Shown here: piece after piece, positions 34,392 to 46,000 of the stretch
Layout of the letters: every line of letters starts with the position of its first letter
Numbering within the stretch: position 1 is the stretch's first letter
Source: Neospora caninum Liverpool
Lineage: Eukaryota > Apicomplexa > Conoidasida > Eucoccidiorida > Sarcocystidae
Reading direction: 5' to 3'
NCBI RefSeq assembly: GCF_000208865.1
Contig: NC_018390.1
Coordinates: 4,482,270 to 4,546,269, forward strand
DNA: 64,000 bases
Notes under the pieces: model-generated
Told to the model about the DNA's origin: nothing
Seen by the model: the letters and a program-made list of their open reading frames with translations, nothing else
Databases searched by the model: none
Position numbers and translations under genes: made by a program

Positions 34392-37300
34392 GTTCACCGG
34401 AGACGACGAAAAAATCCGGCCCAAAAAGGAAAGCGAATCACGCCTGGCGGACCTCCGGGGCGCTCGAGTCTCACCCTCTTGTGGTTGTCCGGCTCTTCCC
34501 ATGTGAGCGGTTCTCGGGATCCTGGTGCTCAAGGATTTTCGTCTCCGGTCGGGGACGGTGATTTCTCGAAAGGCGACAGAAGCTTCGAAAGTCTAGCGCG
34601 GCGAAAGGCACTTGTGGCCCACTGACCTAAATCTCACGGGAGACTGAGTGCAGGATATATGCTACGGAGGCACGGTCTATCTCTATTTTGGTCGTGCAGC
34701 AGATGCAGAGATGCACTCGTATATGCTTGTCTATGTCTACAGTGTAAACACAATATACAACCACGTGGGTTGACGATCCCGGAACCTCTATGCACACAGC
34801 CGACGTTGGAGACAGATTTTTTTACCTTTATGTGACAGCAGGTTATGTTTGCTGTTTACAAGTGTGTACACTCGTAGAGACGGACCCGTCTGTGTCCTGA
34901 CTCTCCATAGGCGTGTTCGTCCCTGCCGAACTGTTCGTCACAGCATCGGGTTTGAGGGATTTCCGCTGCTCCGTTGAGCGAAGCCGCCGCGAAGCTCGTC
35001 TGGCCCTCGCGCGTTTCGTTTCTTTGCTCCGAGGCGCTCCGGCTGTCCGGGAGTTCGTTTGCCGGGAGAGAAGGCGCTGGCGGTGGCGCCTTTCTCTGCC
35101 TCAGCGAAGGAAACGCCTGATTCTCTACGTCGAAGCATGCACGCAGATCCGGAGTGTATTGTACGGAGAGAGCACGCACCAGCGGGGTGAGACCCGCCGA
35201 TGGATGTTTTTTTTCGATGGGGATGCGCACAGACGGGGCACACAGACTCGGATTTCAACCGCAACTCTTAAACAGAAAGCTAGCGAAAACGCACAGGATG
35301 GCGAGCACACAGTTTGACGCTCATCCGCGGCAAAAAGGCGTTCTCGCGACCTCGCTGTTGAACGAGCCCGCAGGGAGCGCAACGCTGCAGTGAACACAAA
35401 AAGCGTCAGATCGGCCTCCACGTTCGAGGCGCATCTGTCGCCAGCGCAAAACGCACGGCCAGCCCTTTCCTCTCGGAGACACAGAGACAACTGACGGGGG
35501 CTGTACGTGTATCTTGCCTTTCCCTGAACAAGCTCTGCGCAAAACTCCAAAAAGACGACCGGCACGCACGTTTTGCTTCCACGAGATCTCCATTTCCACT
35601 GGACTCGTGTATGCGGCCTCCTTTTCCTTTGGCTCGGCCGGCGCTTTTCGTTTGCCCCGGAGGGCGGACACCGGAAGCGTTCTCTCGAGAGCGCGAGAGC
35701 CGCTTCAGCTCTTCTCCCCTGCATCTCCCTCTTTTTGCCTACTTTGCATTTCTCCTCTTCGCACAGACATTCGCGTGTGCCCACATCGTAATGCAGCGGT
35801 CCATATGGCCACACGCTACAAAAATACGCACAAAAACACCGGCCGATGCAACCCTGTACATACACATTATATATATGTATATAAATATATATGTACGGTT
35901 GAACATATATATACGAAGACACATGGGACCGCGCCGCGTTATCTTGAAAAGCATGTTTCCAGAAAAGGTATGCAGGCACTTTCTCTGTACAACGACGGCC
36001 AAACGCGTGAGCCCGACTTCTGTTTCCTCCCCACGGGGGTTGCGGGGAAGACACTCCGGGGCAGGTCGACGCTCGCGCGTCTTTCCTGCGCAGCAAATGC
36101 GGCCGAAACGGAGCGCTCTCGGCCTTCTCAGCCCTGCGACGCCCGGCGCGCCGACACAAAGGCTTGTCCTTTCGTCGCTGCTCTGCGTGCGTTTTCCTTT
36201 TTGGGGTCCCACCGGGCGCGAACCAGCACACAGGAGTCGGAGCAACGGCACTGGAAACGGGAATGCACACTTTTGGACGCACGCCGCTGCTGCGCTTTTC
36301 TTCGCCGAGCGCATATGCGTCCTTTGAGAGTTTGCGGGCTGACAGCCACCCAACCGGACGCCGAGCAGCGAGTGTGTGGCAGACACTCCGCGGCGGAAAA
36401 AGGGACTTTTCGATATGAGATGCATCGCGACACGTCTTGCGTGGCTTTCGCGTTTGTGTCCTCTCTGGCGTTTTTCCAACTGGCGATTTCCGAAACACAA
36501 TTCTCGGCAAACGGAAAAAGCTGGGCCTGATTTCTCGTACAAATCCGTCTTCCCAGAAGCGACACATAAAAGAGGGTACGCTTTCATGACGACGCGTCTC
36601 TGCGCGTGACTCGGTCCTTCTACCGCACGAATGGATGCCGCATTTTTGCGAGCGAAGTGACGAAAAAAGACACATGCAAACACATGCACACATGCACGTT
36701 TCCAGGTGCACGCATGTACACAGATACAGATTCACGCAGGCACGTCTTTTTGAGTCGCGAGTTTCCAAGGACAAACAAAAAAATCTCTCGACAGGATGTC
36801 CTCTATATGAATACGGCTGCGGCCTCTGCAAATGTGTGGCGCGTTTAATCCCATATGAAGAAGTGAGTCTGCACACAAAGCGTGCAACGCTTCGTGAGAC
36901 GGACGGGTCGGTTCTTGCACGTGTAGATGTGTTCCAGGGCTTTCCTGGAGGGCCCTGTTGTTGCTTCTCTGTCCTGCAAAACGCGTGCGTCTGCTGGACT
37001 TGACAGGGAACTCTGCAAGCGCGAGCTTTTTCCCTTGTCCCCCCCCCCCCCCCCCCCATCGTTCCGCCTCTCGCTTGTCAGGTGCCGACCGCCAAATTGC
37101 CCTCGCCTTCCCTGACAACGCTCGCCGTGATTCTCGTCCACATGGTCCTCTTTCTTGGTCGCATCCAGCAGAAAAAGCTCCTCCTCCTCGACGCCCTCTC
37201 TTGCGCGGCGGCCGTTCCGCGGGGGGAGACAGAGAAACAGAAGAGTGGAGAGAGGTCTGTCTGTCTCTCTCTCTCGCACGCCTGTCCCCCTTGTTTCTCT

Positions 37301-39669
37301 GTTCGCCCCCCGAAACGGCACAAGAGATACGAAGGCCACGCCGGCACACACACACACACACGGGCACCACAATGCACGCCTCTCCTCTCCCCCCCCCGGT
37401 CCCGCTACGACCGCAAACGCATTCCCGCATATCAATATGCATCCACCGGAGCCCGGTCTGGGGAGAGAGATCAAAAGGTAGAGTTGCGCGTGCAGGGTTC
37501 GGTATCGCATCCTCCCTGCACCACTGCTTCCCCGTAGAAGAGCTGTTTCTCGTTTCCTTACCATGCCTGCAAGGGTTGCAAGAGACGCACTGTACAAACA
37601 CAGTGTCCCTTCTCGTGGGGTGTGGGGTCTGTCTCTCGCGACGCCTCTCTCACAGCTCGCCCTCGGAGGCCCTGTCTCCCCCTACACATTTCGAAGGGAA
37701 GCGGTCGCTTGAAACCACGTCCACACCCCTCGGGTTTCACTTTCGCTCAAATATCTGTCACAACGGAAAAACCAAACGCACGCGCGTCCAAAGCTCACAC
37801 GCCCTCCGAGCCTCCCTTTTTCTCGAGGGGTTCGCTCCAAACCCCGAGAGGAGACGCGGCGGGTTTCAGGGGGAGACTGTCCGTGCTGTCTCTCGCCTGA
37901 GGGCCGACGCGGCGCGGAAAGAGACGCAGTCTACAGGCGGTGCGGGGCATTCGCGGCGGCCTCTCTGCTTAGGCCTTTCTCTTTTCCAAACGGAAGCGAA
38001 GTTCACGAAGACACACAGAGCTGCGGTAACCGAGAAACCACACGCTCCTGCTTCCGCACTGTCTCGCTTCCCCGCCCTTCGCACTCGCTGGACGCGTCGA
38101 AAAACAAAACCTCTGGCAAAAAACACCGGCCTTCACCCACAGTTTCATATCCAAACACGCACAAACGGGGCAAAGAGAGTCTGCCGTGTGTGCGTGTGTG
38201 TGTGCCGCCAACGGCAGGGAGACGCACACGAACCGCGCGTGTCGAAACATACGTGCATGCGTCGCATGTGCGAACAGAGCCAAACGCGCCCGCGAGCGAA
38301 AAGAACAAACGCGACAAAAGCGTGGACGTTCGACAACCCGCTTGCTCCTCCACACGCCTCCGTTCCTCTCTCCACGGCTTCAGCCATCAGCTACGTCGGC
38401 ATGACACACGCCGACCTGAGCGGAGAAAGAGGCTAAAAAAACGATTTCGCGAAACGCATCGCACGAGGGCGCCCGACGCTGCAACCGCCTCGAAACGGAG
38501 CCGCACCTCGAAACGTGCGTTTCTTGGGCTAAAAAAGGGTAGCGCAAACGCATGCGCACGGGGTCTGTTTGCTTCTTCCCCGTCTCGAAAGCGGGCATTA
38601 GTCTTCGGTCTCCAATTGCCAGAAAAAATATACGTCAAGGCTCCTTTTCCGCTACGCTCGGCGCGAGCAGTGCCCTGGGAGTAGATACATACACACATCT
38701 ATATATGTGCCCATTCATATATATATATGCGTGGGCGTAAGTATATGTACATGCGTACGCGCGCACACGCGAGTCTAAATAAATACCGGCGTGCGCGGCA
38801 TAACGTGGTTTCATGTACACAAGAAACGGAGAACGCATTTGCGCGGGTATGCGGGCCAGAAGATGCCCCAGACTGGAAGATCCCGCCGGCGACCAGGGGA
38901 AGAAAACGGCGCGAAGGCGATAGCAACGTAACAGACCGCACTCGCGAATCCACACTGGCCACTACAGACGCGTCGAAAGGCTAGACCGTTCCTTTTCGCT
39001 GAGGAAAGCGAGGGGTGAGCGCCTGTCGCAAGAACACAGGCTCTTCTGTGAAAATGTGTGCGGGCCCTCTTGCCGCCGAACGTGTGCCGCCCGGGATGCT
39101 TTGGTCCTGCGCCTCCGGACGAACGGGACACCGTCAAGCGTGACCAGAATGAAAAACAGACTGCTCCGGAGAGACGAAAACCTTCGCTGTCTGAAACGCT
39201 CGGTTTGGCGAACTTTCGTACTACGTTCCTCCGCACACGTCTGCGCCTGGGAAATATATGGACGCAGTCTCTCTGCATGTACCCTCTCTCTTTCGACTTG
39301 TTCGTTTTGGCCTCTGCCGCAGCGCAGTGTTCGCGCTGACAGAGCAGCACCTGTCTCCCTCCACTTGGCTCTAGTCCACTTTCTTCCGCGTCATCTTTCT
39401 GTCCCCTGAGGCACTCGGCCGCCAATCGCTGTCTCCCGTCTTGGCCTGAGACGGCGAGTGTTTCCTCCCCCTACGTGCATCTCGCGCGAAAGAACCGCAA
39501 GCCTCGCGGCCTTCCTTGACTCCGCGCGCCGCTTTGTTCGCTTCCTCGCCTGTCCTTCAGCAGAGCGCACGTAGTCTCCTCTCCACCTTGCAGCGCGCCG
39601 AGGCTGAGGATTCCTCCGTTCCCCCCCCTTCTCTTTGCGCGCTGTTGTCTGGGAGCTGGACGGTCTCTA
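34392..39669. other. 5.3-kb convergent intergenic region between capping enzyme and cyclin
   Basis: Both flanking genes end into this region. I see no exon chain with phase-consistent splice sites or a recognisable domain. Long open frames at 35125-37059 (-) and 36958-38436 (+) have biased, Arg/Ser/Cys-rich translations typical of non-coding GC-rich coccidian DNA. Simple sequence: a TA tract at ~35868-35916, a C-run of about 20 at 37039-37058 (possible collapse or sequencing slip), and TA/GCGC stretches at ~38697-38770. It may hold long 3' UTRs or non-coding RNA. Confidence 0.5.
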
Positions 39670-42600
39670 TCACTCTCGGTCGCCGAGCAGCTGCGTGAGA
39701 TCTCGACTGTCTCTGAGATGAACGCGCGCATGCCGCAACAGTCTCTCCTCCCGCGCCTTTCCTTGGAGCGTCTTCGGAGACGCGAGAGCGCGCGAAAAGG
39801 CGAAGCCGATACTGTCCTCGCCGCCGAAATTCGCAAACGAATCTGCAACCGTGCTCGCCGTAGAGTTAACAGAGCGTCCTGAGCCCATACAGTGGGGCGA
39901 GTCGAACGTGGGGCTCTCCACGCGGCCCTCTTTCCCCCGCTCTGTGGGCGTCACTGGGGTCGGACAAAAGCCGCGGAAACCCGCGAGACTCGCAGTCGAA
40001 GACAGCGAAAGAAGAAACCCCGCGCGCGACGCAGTCCAGGACGCCGAAAAGCAGTTGGGAACGCCCGGCAACAGCCGAGCGGCCTCGAGACGAGGCCGCA
40101 CCACGTTCGACACCGCGCCGGCTTCTGGGGCAAGTGTCTCCACACCCAGGGGCCCGGAAGTGTGGGGCGCAACATCCACCGATGCCGCCTCCTCGCGACC
40201 GTCTCTGGACCCGAGAAATGCGCGTAGGTTCGACTCTGCCGGCGCGGGAGGCTGGGGGCTGAAGCCCCGAGCGAAACCGGCCGTGGCGGTCTCCGCGTCT
40301 CCCTGGCCCTCTGCGCGGTCTGTGCGGCTCCACACCGCCTCTGTTCCGGGCGATACGCAGCACGACCGTTTCGCGACGGAAAACACCAGGGCGCCCGAGG
40401 CTAGCGATGACCAGGCGTGAGAGTGTGGTCCCGCGAAAGCTCCGTGGCCTCGGCCGAGGACCACGCAGCTTCGGCTCCGCTCCTCTCGCCTCTCGCTGTC
40501 CTCGTAGTAGCCGCGCTCTCTGGACGCCGAGCACGTGGCCTTCGTCATGTGCGTCTCGGGCACTTCGCGTCGCATTTCCCGGCGTCCCTGCTTCCTCCTG
40601 ACAAAACAGTGGAAGCGATGGCACGCGTCCGGGAAGTGCCCATTCGCGAGGAGCGCGAGCGAACCTGCGCACGGAGAGAACAGCTGTCTCTTTGCCTTCC
40701 CCGTCTCCTTCAGTGTCTCCGCTTCCAGTCGCTGGCGAGACACTGCAGCGTGGCCACTCGCGCCCCAGGCGTCGTCCGCGCCTTCGGCGCGGTCGCCCTG
40801 TGCGCCAGACTGAGCTCGGGAGAGACCCAGCGTCGGCCCCCAGCCCTCCGGACGCGCTGTCTCCGGGAGGCCCTCGGGAAGTCCAGAGCGCAGCGCCACG
40901 CTTTCTCTGCGTTCCGCAGACCGACCCCGGCCGTCGCCGCGCGTCTCTCTGTCTGTGGGGAGATGCGGGGCGAGGTCGAGGGCGCAATGGGCCGAGCACC
41001 GCGACGCACACATCCGGGGAATCGCATGCAGGCGACTTCCACACATGCACGGGACCGCATCTTTCGGTCGGCTCGCCAGCGGGGAGAGGGGTGCTGAGCC
41101 GTGAACGAAGGTGCATGCCACGGACGCCAGGCGAGTGTCCTGCTGGCGCCCGGCCAACCGCAGGCGCGGGTCAGTTCGCGTTTGTGGGGTTTGTTGCCCC
41201 TCGCAGGCTCGAAAGGCCTTTCCTAGACCCAGGTACTTGGTCTGAAACAAGAGCCTCTCTTCCAAGCACGACTGGATCTGAAGCGACGCACCGCCGCCAG
41301 TTGCTTCGCCAGCGCTCTCCGAGAAGCCGGTCTCAAGCGGCACCTCCCCAACGCCCGTTTCCTCGCCGTGCATCGGCACGGGCTGCAGCCCCGAGATGGG
41401 CCACCCTGCCTCCGTCAGGCGCGCCGTCTCCCATGTCTCTTCCCTGCCGCACAGCTCGCCTCGGTCAGCCTCGCCCCCGTGGAGGCCAGAGAGGGGACAG
41501 GGCGACACGGGGCGACTTGCGCGCGAGGCCGAACGGCAGTGCCGCGTTCTGTCGCCTTCGCCGAGTCGATCCCAGGACTGCGCGTCTCTCGCGCCTGGAT
41601 TGGACGCCAGCGAGCTCGACGAACCTCGGGACAAGTCGCTGCGCGAGGCGACAGTTGCGGGGGTGATCACGTTCGCGACGCCGTGCGTCTCCACAGCAGC
41701 TCCCGCGGCCGGGGACACATTGGCGCCGCGCACCACCGCGTGCGTCGCCTCCGCGGAAAGCTCCGGTCTACTGCGCACGGGCTCTTCAAAGGCGCAGTCG
41801 CGCGACGCGCACACCCTCCCTGACGCGTCCTTGATCCCCAGAGTCTCTGCGCAGCGCTCGCTTCTCGCCCCGTGGCCAGCCTGCCACGAGCCTGCGGGGC
41901 GCTCGCGACTTGCGTCGAGCGCGGGGGCCGGGCGCTTCATCGGCGGCGGGACGGTGTGTTCTTCGAGAACGAACGCGCGAGCGGAGTGGAACTCGTTAGG
42001 CATCACGTGGAGGCGGAAGTCGAGCAGAATGACTAGCGTGACTTCCAGTCTGTTCAACTCCTTCAAAGACAGCCCGCCCACCTTTGCGTAGAAGCTGTTG
42101 CTGTAATAGGTATCATCGAAGAACTTGGACGCGACGGTGAGTGCAGTGATGAACAGCCGGTGCACATTGAGGCTGTTCAGCATGAAGCCTGAGCGGCGCC
42201 GGACCAGCCGGTCGATGTAGATGAGGGCGAGAATGAAGCACTCACTCGAGCACCGGAAAAAGCGCGCGAGGCGGTCGACATATTCGCCCACTCCAATCGA
42301 CGGCTCCGTAGACGAGTGGAACACCGTGATCACGCCCTCGCCGCCCGACGCTCGCAAATCTTCGGTCCCCTTCCTCGCCAGGCGACTCAAAACTGCGCCG
42401 ACAGCACTCATCGCCCGCTCGTCTGCGCGGGCGAGGGGGTTGTGGAACGCCGCTGTGGTACCCACATGCGCCTCAGTCAAATCGACGCGAGGCTTCTCCC
42501 TTCGCCACCGCTCGTGCTCGCACACTTCTCGCGCCTGCGGAGGCGCCGTTTCATCCACAGACGGCGTGACGCCCACCGACGCCACGTGTTGCCTTCGCAA

Positions 42601-43092
42601 GTCGTGGACTGCCCCCAGATGCTTCCTCTCACATGCGGCAGTACCGGGGATTCCCACCGGCTGTCGCTCTGCAGCTAGAGAGAACGGCGGGAGGGAGTCC
42701 CGCGATCGCGGCGCCGTGCTGTCTTGTCTTTCTTCGCGGATCTGCGTCTCTACCCAGCTGGTGTGTGGCACGTTCGCACACTTGTCCACTGCGCCTTCGC
42801 TAGGTCGGGAGCATGACGGCGCACCCGAAGCATTCAGATACCGCGCACACTGCTGCGCGCTGAAGCCGGTATCCCCCGCCTCGCTCCACGGGAAGGCGCG
42901 GAGAGCGGCAGCCGCTGGCTGACCTGCAGGCGCATGCACTCGCCTGTCTTGACTGGGGTCCGACGCGGGCGCAAACAAGGAAGTCGACGCGACCGAGTAG
43001 GCAGCCTGGGAAGTCTCCATTCTCTCCTCGCCTTTATGCACCAAGCAGGCTTGGACGGTTGGAGAGCTCGTCGGGGACAAGCGAGGCGCCAT
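39670..43092 (-). CDS. PHO80/P-U-type cyclin with long disordered arms, intronless, 1140 aa
   Basis: Cyclins of this class bind and activate PHO85/CDK5-like kinases. The start is the ATG at 43092, the first Met in the open frame; Met at ~25 codons later is an alternative. The cyclin box lies at about residues 258-380. It shows the class signature: VGEYVDRLARFFRCSSECFI, then LALIYIDRLV, LNVHRLFITALTVASKFFDD, YYSNSFYAKVGGLSLKELNR and LDFRLHVMPNEF. Plant U-type and fungal PHO80 cyclins have the same order of motifs. Everything outside the box (~250 residues before, ~760 after) is low-complexity and probably disordered, with many Ser/Arg/Gly. A cluster of five Cys with one His lies at about 682-703. 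No intron is needed, unlike its neighbours. It diverges from MORC. Confidence 0.9.
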   Translation of the reverse strand: MAPRLSPTSSPTVQACLVHKGEERMETSQAAYSVASTSLFAPASDPSQDRRVHAPAGQPAAAALRAFPWSEAGDTGFSAQQCARYLNASGAPSCSRPSEGAVDKCANVPHTSWVETQIREERQDSTAPRSRDSLPPFSLAAERQPVGIPGTAACERKHLGAVHDLRRQHVASVGVTPSVDETAPPQAREVCEHERWRREKPRVDLTEAHVGTTAAFHNPLARADERAMSAVGAVLSRLARKGTEDLRASGGEGVITVFHSSTEPSIGVGEYVDRLARFFRCSSECFILALIYIDRLVRRRSGFMLNSLNVHRLFITALTVASKFFDDTYYSNSFYAKVGGLSLKELNRLEVTLVILLDFRLHVMPNEFHSARAFVLEEHTVPPPMKRPAPALDASRERPAGSWQAGHGARSERCAETLGIKDASGRVCASRDCAFEEPVRSRPELSAEATHAVVRGANVSPAAGAAVETHGVANVITPATVASRSDLSRGSSSSLASNPGARDAQSWDRLGEGDRTRHCRSASRASRPVSPCPLSGLHGGEADRGELCGREETWETARLTEAGWPISGLQPVPMHGEETGVGEVPLETGFSESAGEATGGGASLQIQSCLEERLLFQTKYLGLGKAFRACEGQQTPQTRTDPRLRLAGRQQDTRLASVACTFVHGSAPLSPLASRPKDAVPCMCGSRLHAIPRMCASRCSAHCALDLAPHLPTDRETRGDGRGRSAERRESVALRSGLPEGLPETARPEGWGPTLGLSRAQSGAQGDRAEGADDAWGASGHAAVSRQRLEAETLKETGKAKRQLFSPCAGSLALLANGHFPDACHRFHCFVRRKQGRREMRREVPETHMTKATCSASRERGYYEDSERREERSRSCVVLGRGHGAFAGPHSHAWSSLASGALVFSVAKRSCCVSPGTEAVWSRTDRAEGQGDAETATAGFARGFSPQPPAPAESNLRAFLGSRDGREEAASVDVAPHTSGPLGVETLAPEAGAVSNVVRPRLEAARLLPGVPNCFSASWTASRAGFLLSLSSTASLAGFRGFCPTPVTPTERGKEGRVESPTFDSPHCMGSGRSVNSTASTVADSFANFGGEDSIGFAFSRALASPKTLQGKAREERLLRHARVHLRDSRDLTQLLGDRE

Positions 43093-46000
43093 GGTCCTTT
43101 CGCTCGCCTCTGTGGGCCGTGGCACGCCTCGGGTCGTGTCCACACGCACCAACGCTCAGTTTCTCTCAAAGGGGAGAAGGGCACCGCTCCACTGTGTGCC
43201 GTGTTTTACGGCAGAACAAGAGCGTGCGCGCGAAAAAACGGGGGGCGAGCACCCCCACGTCTGGAACCTTGGAAGGAACGCGAGACTCCCTTTAAAGGAA
43301 GTTTGCCCACATAGACATTCTTCTCGAGCTGGACCACGCAGTGGTGAAGATTGGCCCAGCCAGCCAGGAACGAGGCATGCAAGTATGTAGAAACTCTGTT
43401 CCTGAGTTGCTGTTTCCACGAACACGACCGACTCTACGAGCAGATCAGGCGCGGGAAAAGAAGACGCGAGATCGCTTCGACAAGTGCCGCAGCCCACACA
43501 TTCAGACCTCCCGGTCTGTGCACAGTGTTCAGGGACAGTGAAAAGCCGCTTGTGTTTTGCGTCGAACAGACCTCCTGGTGTCTGGACACGCTAACGGCCA
43601 GAACAGCCACAGAGGAGTCCTGGAGACGCCTGAGTCCGTACCTGGGCACGAAAACGGCCTTCTCAAACCAGAGGCGCTTTACGCACACACAGGAGTCAGG
43701 GGCACTCTACGGCGATTTTTCCACAAAAACGCATTCACACCACGGGACACGCGGTTCTCTTGCCCGAACTCGAGCGGGGGACTCCTTGTCCGGCAAGAAA
43801 CAAGAGAGCCTACCGGCGGAAGAGAGTCTAAAGACAAAACTGCTGTTCACGTGAACAACGCGGTATGCGCTGAGCCACGACGTGGAACACACACTCGGAA
43901 ACACGCAGCCTACTCGCCACGCTCTTTCTTAGCTGTACGCAAAGGGCGCGTCCCCAGCAGAGTCCTTTGCACAATGAACCAACTACTGACACGACACCTG
44001 GCTGCTCTGGGAGAGCGCACTCTGCGCGTGAACGAAAGGAAACACTGAAATCTCTTCCTCGTTCCACGCACGTGTGTGTGCCAACGGTTCTCTATGCAGC
44101 GAAGTGGGCGGCGCCAGCTAAAATGCTGAGCGACGAGCGGAAAGCGAGACAAAGACAGGCAACACAGAAAAAGGGGAAACGGACGGGACGCGCAGCATGG
44201 AATGAACGGGCGGGAAAAATGGGGTCAAAAAGTGCGGTGGGCGAACGGGACGGGAAACGGATGGGACAAGGGGAAAAAGAGCGAAAAGGAGAAAACAGAA
44301 AAACACGCAAGTTTGCCTGGTTGGGTTCTTCACGACGCCAACTTCTCAGGATAAACACCATTAACGCATTAGCACGACACCTTCAGCATGGGTCTGGTAA
44401 AAGCATGTACCCTTGCTTCACGCGGACGTCGCAGAGGCGTCGAGTGAAAACAAACCTTAGCATTAGGTCCTCTCAAAACATGACTGTCGGTTCTGTCTAC
44501 TCTTTCTATTCCAAGCACTAGAACCGGGCGCACAGTTGTTGAACTGACTCAAGGCTAACGTTCTTAGTTTGTCGTCCGCTGTGTATTGCTGACAAAGAGC
44601 CCTGGGTCCTCTTCCCTGACTAAAAAGACAGAAAATCCCCAGTGAACAGTGAACGGCTGGGAAAAATGTGGCTGCCGCACACATTACACGTCCACATGTT
44701 AGGGGTCGTACACGCGAAACGGCGTGGACAATCCAGAGCGAGGTGCAAGTACACCATAAAACCGGTGGCGCATTTTCCACTGGCGGCTTCACCTCATGTG
44801 CTTTTTCCCGGAATTCCCCTTCAATTTTCTGTGTGTATTATGCGGTCGCCAAGACATGTGGCGCACCGTCGTGGGAGCAACTCGGCAAAACACCGCCCGG
44901 CCCTAGAGGCCGATGCGGGCGATTGAGTGCACACGCCGGCGGGCCAGAGACGTCGGACTGTTCATAAAGACAGATTTCCAAACAAAAACGTGGACTCCTG
45001 ACGTCTCCCCGTCTCCGTTCAATCCCCACTGAACGGGACACAACCACGCCTACGCGCAGTTTGGGGAGTGCCTACGAATTTCGCCACCGGAGCGCACGAC
45101 GGGTTCAGGCACCCGAGTGAACATGCGGGACACGACTCGAAAAAATCGGAACGAAGGTGGCACAAGGAACAAGCAATGCCGGAAACAACACAATGCCGGG
45201 GCCCGCCTCTCCTGATCATAGACAAACTGTTTCCTGCCGCTCCGTCGGGCAATCGGTCGGACGCAGCGGGTTGTTTCCGTACGACTCTCGGATGAAGTAG
45301 AGCTGCGCGAGATGCCACGAATTGCACCTGTGTGGAGAGACGAAAACAGGACAGCACACAGAGGCGAACACACACAGCCCTCGTCTGAATTGCGACACCG
45401 CTCGTAGCGAAATCACCAAACCCAGGGTCGGGAAAAAGCCGGCGAAAGAAAGGCAAGAAGACAGAGACCGGACACTCTGCGACGGCTGTGGACTCGAACC
45501 AGAGAGAGCGTGTGGACCGCACGCGGAAGAGCACCGCCGAGGCGATGCGGTGTGCTTTGCCTGTTTCCTATCTCCCGTTTGCCGCGGTGTTCACTTTGTC
45601 GAATAATCCCGCCGAAGTCGCATTCATCCGTCAGAAAAATGTGTCCACGCAGGCGTTCCGCGACGCGTATATTCCATGGGACTGATAAAGACACAGAAAA
45701 GCTAGGGCGCAACCCCTCTTTCGCGGCGGGGAGCACACGGGTAACCAAGCATCCTACACTACCAAAGCACAAACGCACTCCCCGTTTATTCCGGTCGCGG
45801 TTAACCACCAACGTGCCACGGAAGAAAAACACCACGAGGCCGGTCGCTCACTGAGCCTGCTGCGCGTGGGATCTACCCTCTGGCTTCATCCACGAACAAG
45901 ACGCTCTCGCTCTCTCGCGGGGGGGCTGCGGGGCAATACCAGTCACAACCGGATCACCCGCCCGGTGGGAGTGGCACGGTGGGGACGAGAGCTGAAGTGA

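Noticed and set aside
35125..37059. 644-codon minus-strand open frame in the capping enzyme-cyclin gap
   Set aside because: Biased Arg/Ser/Cys composition, crosses a C-run and a TA tract, overlaps equally long frames on the other strand, and shows no domain.
36958..38436. 492-codon plus-strand open frame
   Set aside because: Begins at the C-run and contains (CA)n-encoded His-Thr repeats; antisense frames are open over the same bases; no recognisable family.
40692..42922. Long plus-strand frames across the cyclin gene
   Set aside because: Shadows of a GC-rich single-exon gene; the cyclin box is on the minus strand.
45470..45540. tRNA-like GGTTCGAGTCC on the minus strand
   Set aside because: T-arm stem does not pair and no D-arm or anticodon arm is present.
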